From contig JAPLFG010000003.1 of the NCBI GenBank assembly GCA_026390795.1, positions 1,426,001 through 1,490,000 of the forward strand: 64,000 nt of DNA, written 5' to 3'. Within the stretch, counting starts at the first letter, position 1. Every line of letters begins with the position of its first letter. Positions 1 through 10,300 of the stretch are shown piece by piece. The notes beneath the pieces are model-generated. The model was not told the origin of the DNA, searched no databases, and saw nothing but the letters and a program-made list of their open reading frames with translations. Position numbers and translations under genes: made by a program. The DNA is from Ignavibacteriales bacterium. Lineage in GTDB: Bacteria > Bacteroidota > Ignavibacteria > Ignavibacteriales > Melioribacteraceae.

Positions 1-2
1 CC

Positions 3-1070
3 GTTTCTCTTCATTCCCCGCTTTCTAAATTTGATGACGCGTTAAAAATTATGAGTGATATTGTATTGCGCCCCGATTTTCCTCAGAAGGAATTAGATAG
101 AAAGAAAAAAGACCGGTTGACATTGCTTATGCAAGCGCACGATCAGCCGACGGCAATAGCAAGCGCGGCTTTCAATCAAATTCTTTTTGGTAAAGAACAT
201 CCTTATGGAAGAATAACAAGTGAAAAAGAAATCAGAAGTTATTCTACGGATGATTTGAAAAACTTTTACAAAAAATATTTTGTAGCCAATAACGCGGTTG
301 TAATTGCTGTAGGCGACATTAAAAAAGAAGATCTCAAGAAAAAACTAGAGTCGGCTTTTGGTAAATGGCAAAAAGGAAGCGTTAAAGAAACCAAAGTCAA
401 AGAACCAACTCAAATAGCAAATCGAATTGTTTATCTTATTGATAAACCTGGCGCAGCACAGTCGGTTATCAATATCGGCAGAATAGGCGCCGCACGTTTA
501 ACAAACGATTACAATTCAATTGTTGTAATGAATACTCTTCTCGGCGGTTCATTTACATCACGCCTAAATCAAAACTTGCGTGAAAAAAATGGATATACAT
601 ACGGTGCGAATTCAAGATTTTTCTTTAGACCGGTTCCGGGAAGTTTTATCGCTACCTCATCGGTTCAAACCGCCGTTACAGATAAAGCTCTCACGGAATT
701 TTTTAATGAGCTGAATGGAATACGCGAACCGTTAACCGACCCAGATTTAAACCGCGCAAAGAATTTAGTTGCTCTTAGTTATCCCGGAAATTTTCAATCG
801 GTTTCAGAAATTGCCGGACAGCTTGAAGAAAAAGTTTTATACAATTTACCGGAAAATTATTTTGGAGAATTCATATCGAAAATATTAAGCTTAACCGGCA
901 AAGATGTGAACGATGCGGCTGTGAAATATATTGTTCCGGACCAGATGATAGTTGTGGTCGTTGGAGATAAAGCCAAAATCGAAGATGGAATAAAAAAACT
1001 AAATCTCGGAGAAATAAAAAATCTTTCCATTGACGACGTTCTGGGAGAAGTTCCGAAGCTTGATAAATAG
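3..1070 (+). CDS. M16 family zinc metallopeptidase, C-terminal part (5' end outside window)
   Basis: This is the C-terminal part of a pitrilysin/insulinase-clan (M16) peptidase, a family that degrades or processes peptides, usually in the periplasm in Gram-negatives. The frame is open from base 3; the codons before the ATG at 51 read on as M16-like sequence (SLHSPLSKFDDALKIM), so that ATG is internal and the true start, with the HxxEH zinc site, lies upstream. Visible are the end of the first M16 domain and the whole second domain, with the typical SRLNQNLREKNGYTYG stretch (around base 555-605) carrying the Arg and Tyr that bind substrate in this family. It ends in a Rho-independent terminator. 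Family assignment is firm; substrate is unknown. Confidence 0.93.
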   Translation, partial: VSLHSPLSKFDDALKIMSDIVLRPDFPQKELDRKKKDRLTLLMQAHDQPTAIASAAFNQILFGKEHPYGRITSEKEIRSYSTDDLKNFYKKYFVANNAVVIAVGDIKKEDLKKKLESAFGKWQKGSVKETKVKEPTQIANRIVYLIDKPGAAQSVINIGRIGAARLTNDYNSIVVMNTLLGGSFTSRLNQNLREKNGYTYGANSRFFFRPVPGSFIATSSVQTAVTDKALTEFFNELNGIREPLTDPDLNRAKNLVALSYPGNFQSVSEIAGQLEEKVLYNLPENYFGEFISKILSLTGKDVNDAAVKYIVPDQMIVVVVGDKAKIEDGIKKLNLGEIKNLSIDDVLGEVPKLDK

Positions 1071-1086
1071 AAAACATTTTTTTGTT

Positions 1087-1119
1087 AAACCCGCATTTTT
1101 TTATGCGGGTTTTCTTTTT
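1087..1119 (+). terminator. Rho-independent terminator after the M16 gene
   Basis: A 10-bp stem (AAACCCGCAT at 1087-1096 with ATGCGGGTTT at 1103-1112) closes a six-T loop and is followed by a T-rich tail. It lies 17 bases after the M16 stop codon and separates that gene from the hydrolase at 1140. Confidence 0.9.
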
Positions 1120-1139
1120 ATAAATTAAGAGGAATAGAG

Positions 1140-2594
1140 ATGAAGAATTTATTTTACGGTATGTTTATGTTCTTGACGGCTTTCTTTTTTGCGTTAGACA
1201 AAAGCATCAATGCACAAGAGGCTCAGAAAAAAGACGAGAAACAGTTCACAAGCTTGTGGGAAGGAAAACTAAAAATATCCACAGTCTCACTACGACTAGT
1301 TTTAAAAACATTCAATAATGAAGACGGATCACTTGGTGCCTATATTGATAGCCCCGATCAGGGTGCAAAAAATATTCCCGTCACAACTATTACGTTGACG
1401 GAAGACAGTCTAAAGTTTGCAGTTCAATCTATCGGTGCTTCTTACATTGGAAAAATTTATAAAGACAGTTTGTTGATAAAAGGAACATTTAAGCAGGGAG
1501 CGCTATCATTACCCTTTGAACTAAAAAAAATTGATAAGCTCACGGAAATAAAACGCCCTCAAGAACCGAAGAAACCGTATCCTTATAATGATGAAGAAGT
1601 CACATTCGAGAATAAATCTGCAAACATCACTCTTACGGGTTCATTTACTTTTCCTAAAGGAGAAGGAAAATTTCCAGCAGTTGTATTAGTTACTGGTTCC
1701 GGTCCTCAGGACCGAGATGAAACACTTGGCGGCGGGATTAATCACAAACCGTTTCTAGTTCTGTCGGATTATTTAACCAACAACGGAATCGCTGTTCTGC
1801 GTTATGATGATAGAGGCATTGGTAAATCGAAAGGAAATTTTGCAACAGCAACAACATTGGATTTTGCAACCGATGCACAGGCGGCGGTTGAATATTTAAA
1901 AACAAGGAAGGAAGTTGATGATAAAAAAATCGGAGTTGCCGGGCATAGCGAAGGTGGATTAATCGCGCCAATGGTTGCGGTGAATTCACACGATGTTAGC
2001 TATATAGTATTGCTCGCCGGTCCCGGTCTTCCGGGAAAAGAGATTCTTCTGCTTCAAGGGCGCTTGATCAGTAAAGCCAGCGATGGGAAAGATGAAGAAA
2101 TTGATAGGTCGATGAATCTAAACGAAAAAATTTACAATATAATTCTGTCTGAAGAAGATAACTCTTTGGCCGAGAAAAAAATAAAAACAGCATATGAAGA
2201 ATTTTACAACACACTGGACTCGGCTGAAAAAAAAGCAGCCGACACTCAGAAACCGATTGTTGAACAGAGTCTTAAACAATTAACAAGTCCCTGGTTCAGG
2301 TTTTTTATGAAATTTGATCCAAGGTCTACATTGGAAAGTGTCACCGTGCCGGTGCTTGCATTAAATGGAGAAAAAGATTTACAGGTACCGCCGAAAGAAG
2401 ATCTTGCCGAGATAGAAAAAGCTTTAAAAGCTGGCGGCAACAAAAATTTTAAAACTGTTTTAATGCCAAATCTAAATCATCTTTTCCAAACGGCTAAGAC
2501 CGGATCGCCTAACGAATATGGATCAATCGAAGAAACATTTTCGCCGGACGCGATGAAAATAATTAAAGACTGGATTTTAGATATAACGAAATAA
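1140..2594 (+). CDS. exported alpha/beta hydrolase (serine hydrolase)
   Basis: A 484-residue exported serine hydrolase of the alpha/beta-hydrolase fold. Residues 1-25 are a signal peptide ending near INAQ. Residues about 35-135 form a small beta-rich domain of the kind that precedes the hydrolase domain in many Bacteroidota esterases. The hydrolase domain starts near 155, with an oxyanion region GSGPQDRDE, the nucleophile elbow GHSEGG (Ser270), an acid candidate in NGEKDLQVP and the catalytic His in PNLNHLF. The start is preceded by GAGGAATAGAG. The gene stands alone, between a terminator and a 175-bp gap. The family is often annotated as a prolyl oligopeptidase-like or dienelactone hydrolase-like esterase; the substrate cannot be told from sequence. 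Confidence 0.9.
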   Translation: MKNLFYGMFMFLTAFFFALDKSINAQEAQKKDEKQFTSLWEGKLKISTVSLRLVLKTFNNEDGSLGAYIDSPDQGAKNIPVTTITLTEDSLKFAVQSIGASYIGKIYKDSLLIKGTFKQGALSLPFELKKIDKLTEIKRPQEPKKPYPYNDEEVTFENKSANITLTGSFTFPKGEGKFPAVVLVTGSGPQDRDETLGGGINHKPFLVLSDYLTNNGIAVLRYDDRGIGKSKGNFATATTLDFATDAQAAVEYLKTRKEVDDKKIGVAGHSEGGLIAPMVAVNSHDVSYIVLLAGPGLPGKEILLLQGRLISKASDGKDEEIDRSMNLNEKIYNIILSEEDNSLAEKKIKTAYEEFYNTLDSAEKKAADTQKPIVEQSLKQLTSPWFRFFMKFDPRSTLESVTVPVLALNGEKDLQVPPKEDLAEIEKALKAGGNKNFKTVLMPNLNHLFQTAKTGSPNEYGSIEETFSPDAMKIIKDWILDITK

Positions 2595-2606
2595 TATTGA
2601 ACCTCT

Positions 2607-2642
2607 TTTCCTTAATCCCTTCGATTGAAGGGATTAAGGGAA
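2607..2642. terminator. strong intergenic hairpin, possible terminator
   Basis: A 12-bp perfect stem (CCTTAATCCCTT with AAGGGATTAAGG) extends to about 15 bp with a wobble pair and has a 6-base loop. It begins 13 bases after the hydrolase stop codon. No clear T-tract follows on either strand, so it may slow rather than end transcription. Confidence 0.6.
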
Positions 2643-2769
2643 GAATCATTTCTAAAAAAATCGACCCTCAATTAACTACCGCTCAAAACAATTTATTATA
2701 TTCAAAAGTAATTCGGCTTCCTTCTGAAAATATCCGGTCAATCCATTAATCGTATAGAAAGGCGGACTA

Positions 2770-3978
2770 ATGGAGAATGTAACGCCATTAGCAACAAAAG
2801 ATTCCAATTCAATAAAAACAACTTCCGCAAAACGGATTGAATCAATAGATATTCTCCGCGGAATTGTAATGATAATTATGGCTCTCGATCATACGCGGGA
2901 TTTTATCTCTGTCGCTCACTTCAATCCGGTTGATCTTTCCTTAACAACACCGGCGTATTTTTTTACACGATGGATAACGCATTTCTGTGCGCCGGTATTT
3001 GTTTTTCTGGCAGGCACTTCCGCGTTTCTTTATGGTCAGCGGGGGAAAACGAAAAGAGAAGTATCAAGATTTTTAATAACGCGCGGATTGTGGCTGATGT
3101 TTTTAGAATTAACTATAGTTCGTTTCGGCTGGCAATTTAATTGGGAATATACATATTCGTGGGTGCAGGTCATCTGGGTCCTTGGAGTTTCGATGATTGT
3201 ACTCGCCGGGCTGATTCATTTTTCTATAAAGACAATTACTGCATTCGGTTTATCAATGATAATCATACACAATCTGTTTGATAAAATAACGCCGGACCAA
3301 CTTGGAATTTTTGGATGGAGCTGGCAGTTTCTGCATTACGGAGGATTAATTCAATTCGCCTCTAAGTATGAACACTTTGTGTCGTATCCGTTAATTCCGT
3401 GGATCGGTGTTATGGCTGTGGGCTATAGTTTTGGAACTATTATTTTGAAAGCACCGGAAGAAAGAAATAAAATTCTTTTTCGGCTTGGATTATCTATAAC
3501 AATCACCTTTTTAATTGTAAGGGGAATTAATATTTACGGCGATCCGCGACCGTGGACTTTTCAAAAGAATTTTCTTTTCACAATAATGTCATTCTTGAAT
3601 TGTGAAAAATATCCGCCCTCTCTTTCCTATTTATTGATGACGCTCGGCCCGGCAATTATTTCTCTTGTAGTTTTGGATAGAATTAAAGAGGGACTGAAAA
3701 AAATATTTTTGGTATTTGGAAGAACACCGCTTCTATTTTATTTGGTGCATGTTCCCGTGATTCATTTAGCTGCCGTAATCCTTGCGCTGATTCAAAATAG
3801 GAACATCGGTTTCATGTTTGATAATTCCGACTTCAGTGTTTGGCCTAATAATTACGGATTACCATTACCGGGTGTTTATATAATCTGGTTGTTGGTTGTT
3901 GTTGGAATGTACCCGTTATGCAAATGGTATGCTGATCTGAAGGGGAGAAGTAAAAATAAATGGTTGAGTTATTTGTGA
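2770..3978 (+). CDS. DUF1624 / heparan-alpha-glucosaminide N-acetyltransferase-like membrane protein
   Basis: A 402-residue polytopic membrane protein with about ten hydrophobic segments. Residues 20-60 contain RIESIDILRGIVMIIMALDH, the signature opening of the DUF1624 / HGSNAT_cat family, including a conserved His after the first membrane helix that is the acetyl acceptor candidate in the human lysosomal enzyme. These proteins are thought to move acyl groups across the membrane onto sugars or other acceptors; the bacterial acceptor is generally unknown. AAAGG lies just upstream of the ATG. The gene converges on the cytochrome gene at 4026, with a shared hairpin between them. The family call is strong; enzyme activity is inferred from the family only. 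Confidence 0.87.
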   Translation: MENVTPLATKDSNSIKTTSAKRIESIDILRGIVMIIMALDHTRDFISVAHFNPVDLSLTTPAYFFTRWITHFCAPVFVFLAGTSAFLYGQRGKTKREVSRFLITRGLWLMFLELTIVRFGWQFNWEYTYSWVQVIWVLGVSMIVLAGLIHFSIKTITAFGLSMIIIHNLFDKITPDQLGIFGWSWQFLHYGGLIQFASKYEHFVSYPLIPWIGVMAVGYSFGTIILKAPEERNKILFRLGLSITITFLIVRGINIYGDPRPWTFQKNFLFTIMSFLNCEKYPPSLSYLLMTLGPAIISLVVLDRIKEGLKKIFLVFGRTPLLFYLVHVPVIHLAAVILALIQNRNIGFMFDNSDFSVWPNNYGLPLPGVYIIWLLVVVGMYPLCKWYADLKGRSKNKWLSYL

Positions 3979-3987
3979 TTAATTGCA

Positions 3988-4017
3988 TCTCCGCCGAAAA
4001 TACTTTTCCGGCGGAGA
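3988..4017. terminator. hairpin between convergent genes
   Basis: A 9-bp GC-rich stem (TCTCCGCCG with CGGCGGAGA), extended by four A-T pairs past a bulge, lies exactly between two convergent genes. It can form on both transcripts, but neither side has a long T-tract directly after it. A bidirectional terminator is the simplest reading. Confidence 0.6.
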
Positions 4018-4025
4018 CAAAAAAA

Positions 4026-5009
4026 CTATTTATTGGGTGTGAACTTAACAATCGTACTAGAAACCGGTTTTAATGTTTTTAGATATTCATAGATGGCGCC
4101 AAGGTCTTCATTAGACATTCCGGCAAACATTGTCCACGGCATCGGGGTATTAAATTCTTCCCGTCCAACTTCCGAAGGCGGATATTTTTCCGGGTCCATT
4201 GATTTGAATCGATCAATGAAATCTTCTTTTGTCCAAGAACCGATTCCCGAATCTTTATCCGGAGTAATATTTGCAGATCTCACAACTCCTCCGGGAAATT
4301 GAAATGGAAATCCGCCGGCAAATTCTTTTCCAACAATTGGTTTCCCTTTTTCCATTTCGGTATGGCAATCACCGCAGCTTGCTATAGTAACTAAATATTT
4401 TCCGAAAGCAACCGGATTATTTTTATCTGGCTCGGGAGAGGGATCAAAAGACTTTGGCTGGATTGTCTTGATAATTAAATTTACCGGAAAATTGATTGAA
4501 CCCTCTTCTACTTCATTTTTAATTGGCTGTAAAGAACGAATGTATGCAACTATCGAATACAAATCTTCTTTTGTTAGATGATTGTAACCGAGGTAGGGCA
4601 TCAAAGGAAAAAGCGCGCTCCCATCCTTAGTAACGCCGCAGGTAATAGCCCGTATCAATTCACCGTCGGTTAAATTAGATATTCCGGCTGGAGTTATATT
4701 CTTTGCATAAATAGTACCCGGAACGCCAGCTGTTGACTCATCAAATTTTTCTCCACCTTTACCAAATGTTCCCGCCAAAATCGGTCCGGCATATTTAGAC
4801 CAATCGCGCGTGGAATGACAATCCATGCATACCGTAACGTGATGAGTGAGATATTTTCCGCGTTCCAATCTGGCAGAAGTCACTTCTACTTTTTCATTTG
4901 ACGGTGGATCAACTTTTGGGTAAGATGAATTAAAATAAATTATAAAAGCTATAATGAGTACGGCAACTCCCCCTATTACATATGCGAGAATTTTTAAAAA
5001 CTTCAGCAT
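4026..5009 (-). CDS. diheme c-type cytochrome, membrane anchored
   Basis: A 327-residue periplasmic electron carrier with two covalent heme sites. Residues 5-28 form an uncleaved-looking membrane anchor. The first CxxCH is in VCMDCHSTRDW (about residue 60), the second in SCGDCHTEM (about residue 210), so the protein is two cytochrome c domains in tandem. Candidate axial Met residues are in LMPYLGY and TPMPWTMFAGM. The arrangement resembles the cytochrome subunits of membrane-bound alcohol or sugar dehydrogenases, but no dehydrogenase gene is nearby. It is followed by the transporter gene upstream on the same strand, about 100 bp away. Electron donor and acceptor are unknown. Confidence 0.9.
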   Translation of the reverse strand: MLKFLKILAYVIGGVAVLIIAFIIYFNSSYPKVDPPSNEKVEVTSARLERGKYLTHHVTVCMDCHSTRDWSKYAGPILAGTFGKGGEKFDESTAGVPGTIYAKNITPAGISNLTDGELIRAITCGVTKDGSALFPLMPYLGYNHLTKEDLYSIVAYIRSLQPIKNEVEEGSINFPVNLIIKTIQPKSFDPSPEPDKNNPVAFGKYLVTIASCGDCHTEMEKGKPIVGKEFAGGFPFQFPGGVVRSANITPDKDSGIGSWTKEDFIDRFKSMDPEKYPPSEVGREEFNTPMPWTMFAGMSNEDLGAIYEYLKTLKPVSSTIVKFTPNK

Positions 5010-5110
5010 TCTTGTGATTCCTTTCTTATTAAATTAATTAAATGGATGGACTGTCTTTAATTTAATGGAATTTATTTAAAGTGAAAATAAAAAAATGAAG
5101 GGAAAGAAAA

Positions 5111-6034
5111 TTATTCTACGGCTTTACTGGATGCATGACTCTTAAATAATTCCCACGAGATATAAAAATTTTGAAAGAGGACATAAAATATTGGCCCAAG
5201 AGATGCAATGGGACTAACGAATGAAAGTGAAATCCAAATTGTAAATGCATTGTTCTTCTGTCCTAACGATTGACTTGCTTCTGCAGCAAATTCTTTTCCG
5301 CCAATAAACCAGCCCATTGTAAAAAATAAAAGGCAGAGCGCAGCAGATGTAAGAGAAATTAAAAGAACAATCGCAAGCTCACTTGCCAATCCGGAACGAA
5401 GGTACTGTGATGCTTCCGATGTTGCAATGTAAATGTTGATAATCAGAATATAGAATGATGAATCTTTCCAGCCGACTAATGCCTTCCATGCTTTGGGAAG
5501 AAATTTTTTTGTTAATTGTGCCGCGGCAAATGGAGCCGATAACGTGATGATAATCGGCAATAGAACTTGCCCAACAGAGATGTCGGAATTGCTATTCATC
5601 AATAATGGAAGTAAAAACGGAATCAGCAGAGCAATAACAATATTGTTAAGTAAAAGCGAAAATGAAACGAACGCTACATTCCCCTTTTTTAGACTGATGA
5701 TTACCGGTGCGGCAATTGCGGTTGGAGCTATCGCAGTTATGAATGCAGTTTGCGCAAGTACCAAGCTGACCGGTTTCAATAAAAAATAAACCAGTATTGA
5801 GCTGCCGATAATTGTTGCGAGAATTATAAAATGACTTTTTCTGATTATTTCTTTTTCTAAACGCGCATCTAAAAATGAAAAGAAGAGCATTGTCATTAAA
5901 AAGTATCTGATGAGAAAAGTGTAATTACTTCCGTATGGAAATAAAATGCCGGTTGTAATCGCGATTAGGAGAAGAATAGTTTTCATCAATAGAGAAAATT
6001 GTTGCCGCAAACTTAGCAATGTATAAAGCCGCAT
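5111..6034 (-). CDS. bile acid:sodium symporter (BASS/SBF)-type transporter
   Basis: A 307-residue integral membrane protein with about nine or ten hydrophobic helices. The segment SLGQKNNAFTIW near residue 255 resembles the conserved E/Q-x-x-x-Q-N region of SBF-like transporters, and ITAIAPTAIAAPVI near residue 100 matches the first broken-helix repeat. Transporters of this fold move organic anions together with sodium. The start at 6034 is preceded by AAGAG about ten bases upstream; an internal Met at residue 17 has no ribosome site. It is divergent from the efflux operon at 6216. Substrate unknown; the family assignment is moderately firm because the sequence is divergent. Confidence 0.75.
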   Translation of the reverse strand: MRLYTLLSLRQQFSLLMKTILLLIAITTGILFPYGSNYTFLIRYFLMTMLFFSFLDARLEKEIIRKSHFIILATIIGSSILVYFLLKPVSLVLAQTAFITAIAPTAIAAPVIISLKKGNVAFVSFSLLLNNIVIALLIPFLLPLLMNSNSDISVGQVLLPIIITLSAPFAAAQLTKKFLPKAWKALVGWKDSSFYILIINIYIATSEASQYLRSGLASELAIVLLISLTSAALCLLFFTMGWFIGGKEFAAEASQSLGQKNNAFTIWISLSFVSPIASLGPIFYVLFQNFYISWELFKSHASSKAVE

Positions 6035-6215
6035 TCAAACGCATAATCTCTTAATGTTATTTTCTGCTGAAAATAAATTTTAAAATTACAGCCACCAAGA
6101 ATTTAAACGGCATATAATTCCGTCTTAACATATTTTAACAGAGATAGAAGCCAGCTTATTCATATTTTTGTGGTCAAAATGTAAAGTGTAAATCAACTTT
6201 TTGGAATAATGCATT

Positions 6216-7298
6216 ATGAATAGTAAGTCGATTAAAAACATATCAATAGCAGGATTTGTAATTATAGTTTTAGGATTGCTTATAGTACCAAGATATTGCA
6301 GCAAAAAAGAAATTGGTGCTGCTGAAAATGGAGGCCGGCTCAGAGGAGGCGGCGCGATGATTGCGGTTACGGTGCAGATTGCAAAGCCATCTTCTTTCGA
6401 GAACACACTTCAGATTTCGGGATCGGTAATAAGCAATGAAGAAGTCGATCTTCGAATGGAAACATCCGGTAAAATAACGGCAATCAATTTTAAAGAAGGC
6501 GGAAAAGTTAATAAAGGCGACTTGCTTGTGAAAGTAAATGATGCAGATCTTCAAGCTCAATTGCAAAAAGCCGAGATCAGAAAAAAACTTGCGGAAGAGA
6601 AAGAATACCGCCAAAGAACTCTTCTTGAGAAAAAAGGAATCAGCCAGGAGACTTACGATACTGTGCTGAACGATTTAAACTCGGCTAAAGCAGATATTGA
6701 AAATTTAAAGGCACTTATTGCCAAAACAGAAATACGTGCACCTTTCAACGGAACTATCGGCTTGCGTTATGTCAGCGAAGGAAGTTATGTTTCATCAGCA
6801 ACGAGAATAGCAACTCTTCAAAATATAAATCCGGTTAAAATTAATTTTTCCGTTCCGCAGAGATATGCAACTGCAATCTCTATCGGAAATTTTATTTCGG
6901 TTAAATCCTCGGCTGGTAAAATGTATCAAGCTAAAATCTACGCAATCGAGCCGAAGATTGATCCGGCAACACGAGCATTGCAGGTTCGGGCAATCTGCTC
7001 GAATGACCGCGGCGAATTGATTCCAGGTTCTTACCTGGGAATTACACTTGCATTGAACGATGTTAAAAATGCAATTACAATTCCGACACAAGCATTGGCG
7101 CTCGATATCGGCGGTGAGAGCGTATTCCTTTACAAAAACGGGACGGCTGTTCCGCAAAGAGTCGTAAGCGGACTTCGGACGGAAGACGATGTTCAAATTG
7201 TAAGCGGACTTGCACTGGGCGATACAATCATTACCACGGGCGTAATGCAGCTCCGCCCAAAAGCTAAAGTAAGAATTATGAATGCAGAGAATAAATAG
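6216..7298 (+). CDS. RND efflux periplasmic adaptor (membrane fusion protein)
   Basis: A 360-residue HlyD/AcrA-type adaptor that links the inner-membrane pump to the outer-membrane channel. Residues 8-25 form an N-terminal membrane anchor. A lipoyl/barrel-sandwich half (GKITAINFKEGGKVNKGDLL, about residue 90) is followed by a short coiled-coil hairpin (about 110-160), the second lipoyl half (IRAPFNGTIGLRYVSEGSYV), the beta-barrel and a membrane-proximal domain ending QLRPKAKVRI. It is the first gene of a three-gene operon with the pump 71 bp downstream. No regulator gene lies beside it. The short hairpin suggests an MdtA/MexH-like adaptor. Substrate unknown. Confidence 0.95.
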   Translation: MNSKSIKNISIAGFVIIVLGLLIVPRYCSKKEIGAAENGGRLRGGGAMIAVTVQIAKPSSFENTLQISGSVISNEEVDLRMETSGKITAINFKEGGKVNKGDLLVKVNDADLQAQLQKAEIRKKLAEEKEYRQRTLLEKKGISQETYDTVLNDLNSAKADIENLKALIAKTEIRAPFNGTIGLRYVSEGSYVSSATRIATLQNINPVKINFSVPQRYATAISIGNFISVKSSAGKMYQAKIYAIEPKIDPATRALQVRAICSNDRGELIPGSYLGITLALNDVKNAITIPTQALALDIGGESVFLYKNGTAVPQRVVSGLRTEDDVQIVSGLALGDTIITTGVMQLRPKAKVRIMNAENK

Positions 7299-7369
7299 AA
7301 TTGATTTTAGATCAGCAGCTTTGAAAAGCTCGCCATCGAAACCAGAATGATAAAAACGAGAATTGAAAA

Positions 7370-10300
7370 ATGAGTCTTTCATCACTTAGTATACATCGAC
7401 CCGTACTATCAATTGTTATGTCTCTTACTATACTTTTACTTGGTATAATCGGATTTACATATTTAGGCGTTCGCGAGTATCCAAGTATCGATCCGCCAAT
7501 AATAACCGCAAGTGTTTCCTACACAGGCGCAAACGCAGATGTAATTGAATCTCAAATTACAGAACCGCTTGAAGCAAGCATAAATGGTATTCCCGGAATC
7601 CGTTCAATTACATCTACAAGCCGCGACGGCAGAAGTCAGATAACTGTTGAATTTAATGTTGATGTTGATCTGGAAAGTGCAGCGAATGATGTTCGAGACA
7701 GAGTTTCCCGTGCGGTTTCAAATTTACCTCCCGATGCCGATCCTCCTGTTGTTACAAAAGCGGATGCCGATGCAAGTCCCATTTTGTTCTTCACTTTAAA
7801 AAGCGATTCAAGAAATCTGCTTGAACTTTCCGATATAGCTCAAAATATTTTTCAAGAAAGACTGCAGACGATTCCGGGTGTAAGCCAGGTTTCAATTTTT
7901 GGCGAGAAGAGATATTCGATGCGTCTGTGGCTCGATCCTTATAAAATGGCTTCGTTAAAAGTTTCCGCCTCAGAAATTCGTTCTGCTCTTAATAGCGAAA
8001 ACGTCGAACTCCCTTCAGGAAGGATTGAGGGTACGAATACCGAAATGACAATTCGTACAAAAGGAAGAATGATTACGCCTGAAGAATTTAATAATCTTAT
8101 TATTAGAGAAGACCAGGGACAGTTCATTCGTCTTTCAGATATTGGTTATGCGCAATTGGGTCCAGAGAATGAATATTCGATTATAAAGCGGGATGGTATT
8201 CCGATGATCGGCGTGGTAATTACGCCTCAACCCGGTTCCAATCATATTGATATTGCGGATGACTGTTACAAAAGAGTTGAACAGATAAAGAAAGATATTC
8301 CATCAGACATTCAAGTTGATATCAGTTCCGATTCAACAAGATATATCCGTCAATCAATCGGCGAAGTTGAAGAGACAATCATTATTGCATTCATACTTGT
8401 TATAATAATCATATTTTTATTTTTGCGAGACTGGCGCACAACCATTATTCCCATTCTTGCAATTCCGATTTCTCTTATCGGAGCGTTTTTCATAATGTAC
8501 TTTATGAATTTTACGATCAACGTTCTGACTCTACTTGGGATTGTTCTTGCGATTGGACTTGTTGTTGATGACGCGATTGTGGTTCTTGAAAATATTTACA
8601 AGAAAATAGAAGACGGAATGGATCCGATGGAAGCCGGCATGAAAGGATCGGCGGAAATTTTCTTTGCAATTATTTCTACCACAGTTGCATTGGCTGTTGT
8701 ATTCCTTCCGATTATTTTTCTTCAAGGGTTAACCGGAAGATTGTTCCGAGAATTTGGAATTGTTATTGCGGGCTCGGTTATTATTTCTGCCTTTGTTGCT
8801 TTAACGCTGACACCGATGTTGAGTTCAAGAATAATTAAACGGCGCGCTCACCACAGCAAATTTTATCAGTTAACAGAACCTTTTTTTGTAAAATTTATTT
8901 CCGGCTATGAAAAAATATTATCGTCGTTTCTTAAAAAACGATGGCTTGGATTCGTAATAATGGGCGCAACTGTCGTTACCGCATTTGTAATACTTCCTTT
9001 GCTTCAAACAGAATTGGCACCGATCGAAGATAGAAACGAACTCCGCATCAATACTACAACTCTTGAAGGTTCGACATATAATTTCACATATAATTTTATG
9101 GATAAACTTTACAAGATTGTTGAAGATAAAGTGCCGGAGAAAGAATCGACGCTTATGGGAGTAGCAACGGGCGGGGGCGGCGGAACAAATAATTCCGGGT
9201 TCATTAGGATCATGCTAGTTGACCGCGATAAACGTACACGCTCTCAACAAGATATTTACGAAGATTTGACGAAGCAAGTCAACAGATTGAGCGATGGAAG
9301 AACATTTGTAGTTCAAGCGCAGACGATTGGAACGCAAAGAGGCGGCGGTCTGCCGGTTCAGTATGTTGTGCAATCGCCGACAATTGAAAAATTGCGGAAT
9401 ATCATTCCGAAATTTTTAGATGAAGCGAGAAAAGACCCGACATTTGCACAAGTGGATGTGAATTTAAAATTCAGTAAACCGGAACTTGCGCTTGAGATCG
9501 ACCGTTCGAAAGCGCGTGAACTTGGAGTAGCTGTTGTTGATATAGCACAAACATTGCAGCTTGGATTAAGCGGACAGCGTTACGGTTATTTTATTATGAA
9601 CGGAAAACAGTATCAGATAATCGGGCAAATAGCAAAAGAATACCGCGCAAAACCGCTCGACCTACAATCTCTTTATGTTAAATCGAGCAAAGGTGAATTG
9701 GTACAGCTTGATAATTTTATTACAGTTAAAACTCAGAGCAGCCCCCCGCAGCTTTACAGATTTAATCGTTATGTATCGGCAACATTTTCAGCGAGTTTGG
9801 CGCCCGGAAAGACCATCGGTGACGGTATAACAGCTATGGATAAAATATCAGAGAAAGTTTTGGATGAATCATTTGCAACCGCGCTTACCGGTGTATCAAA
9901 AGATTTTAAGGAAAGTTCTTCAAGTCTTCTTTTCACCTTTATTCTTGCGTTAACACTTTTATATTTAATTCTCGCCGCGCAGTTCGAAAGTTTCCGCGAT
10001 CCTTTCATTATTATGTTTACCGTTCCGCTTGCAATTGCCGGCGCTTTCATGTCGTTATTTATTTTCAATCAAACTATGAACATCTTTAGCGAAATTGGAT
10101 TAGTAATGTTAATAGGCCTTGTTACTAAAAACGGAATACTAATAGTTGAATTTGCGAATCAGAAAAAGGCGCAAGGACTTTCCGTAGTTGATGCCGTAAG
10201 AGAAGCAGCCGTTTTGCGTTTCCGTCCAATCTTGATGACGAGTCTTGCAACGATTCTTGGAACATTGCCGATTGCTCTTGCGCTTGGTGCGGGAGCCGAG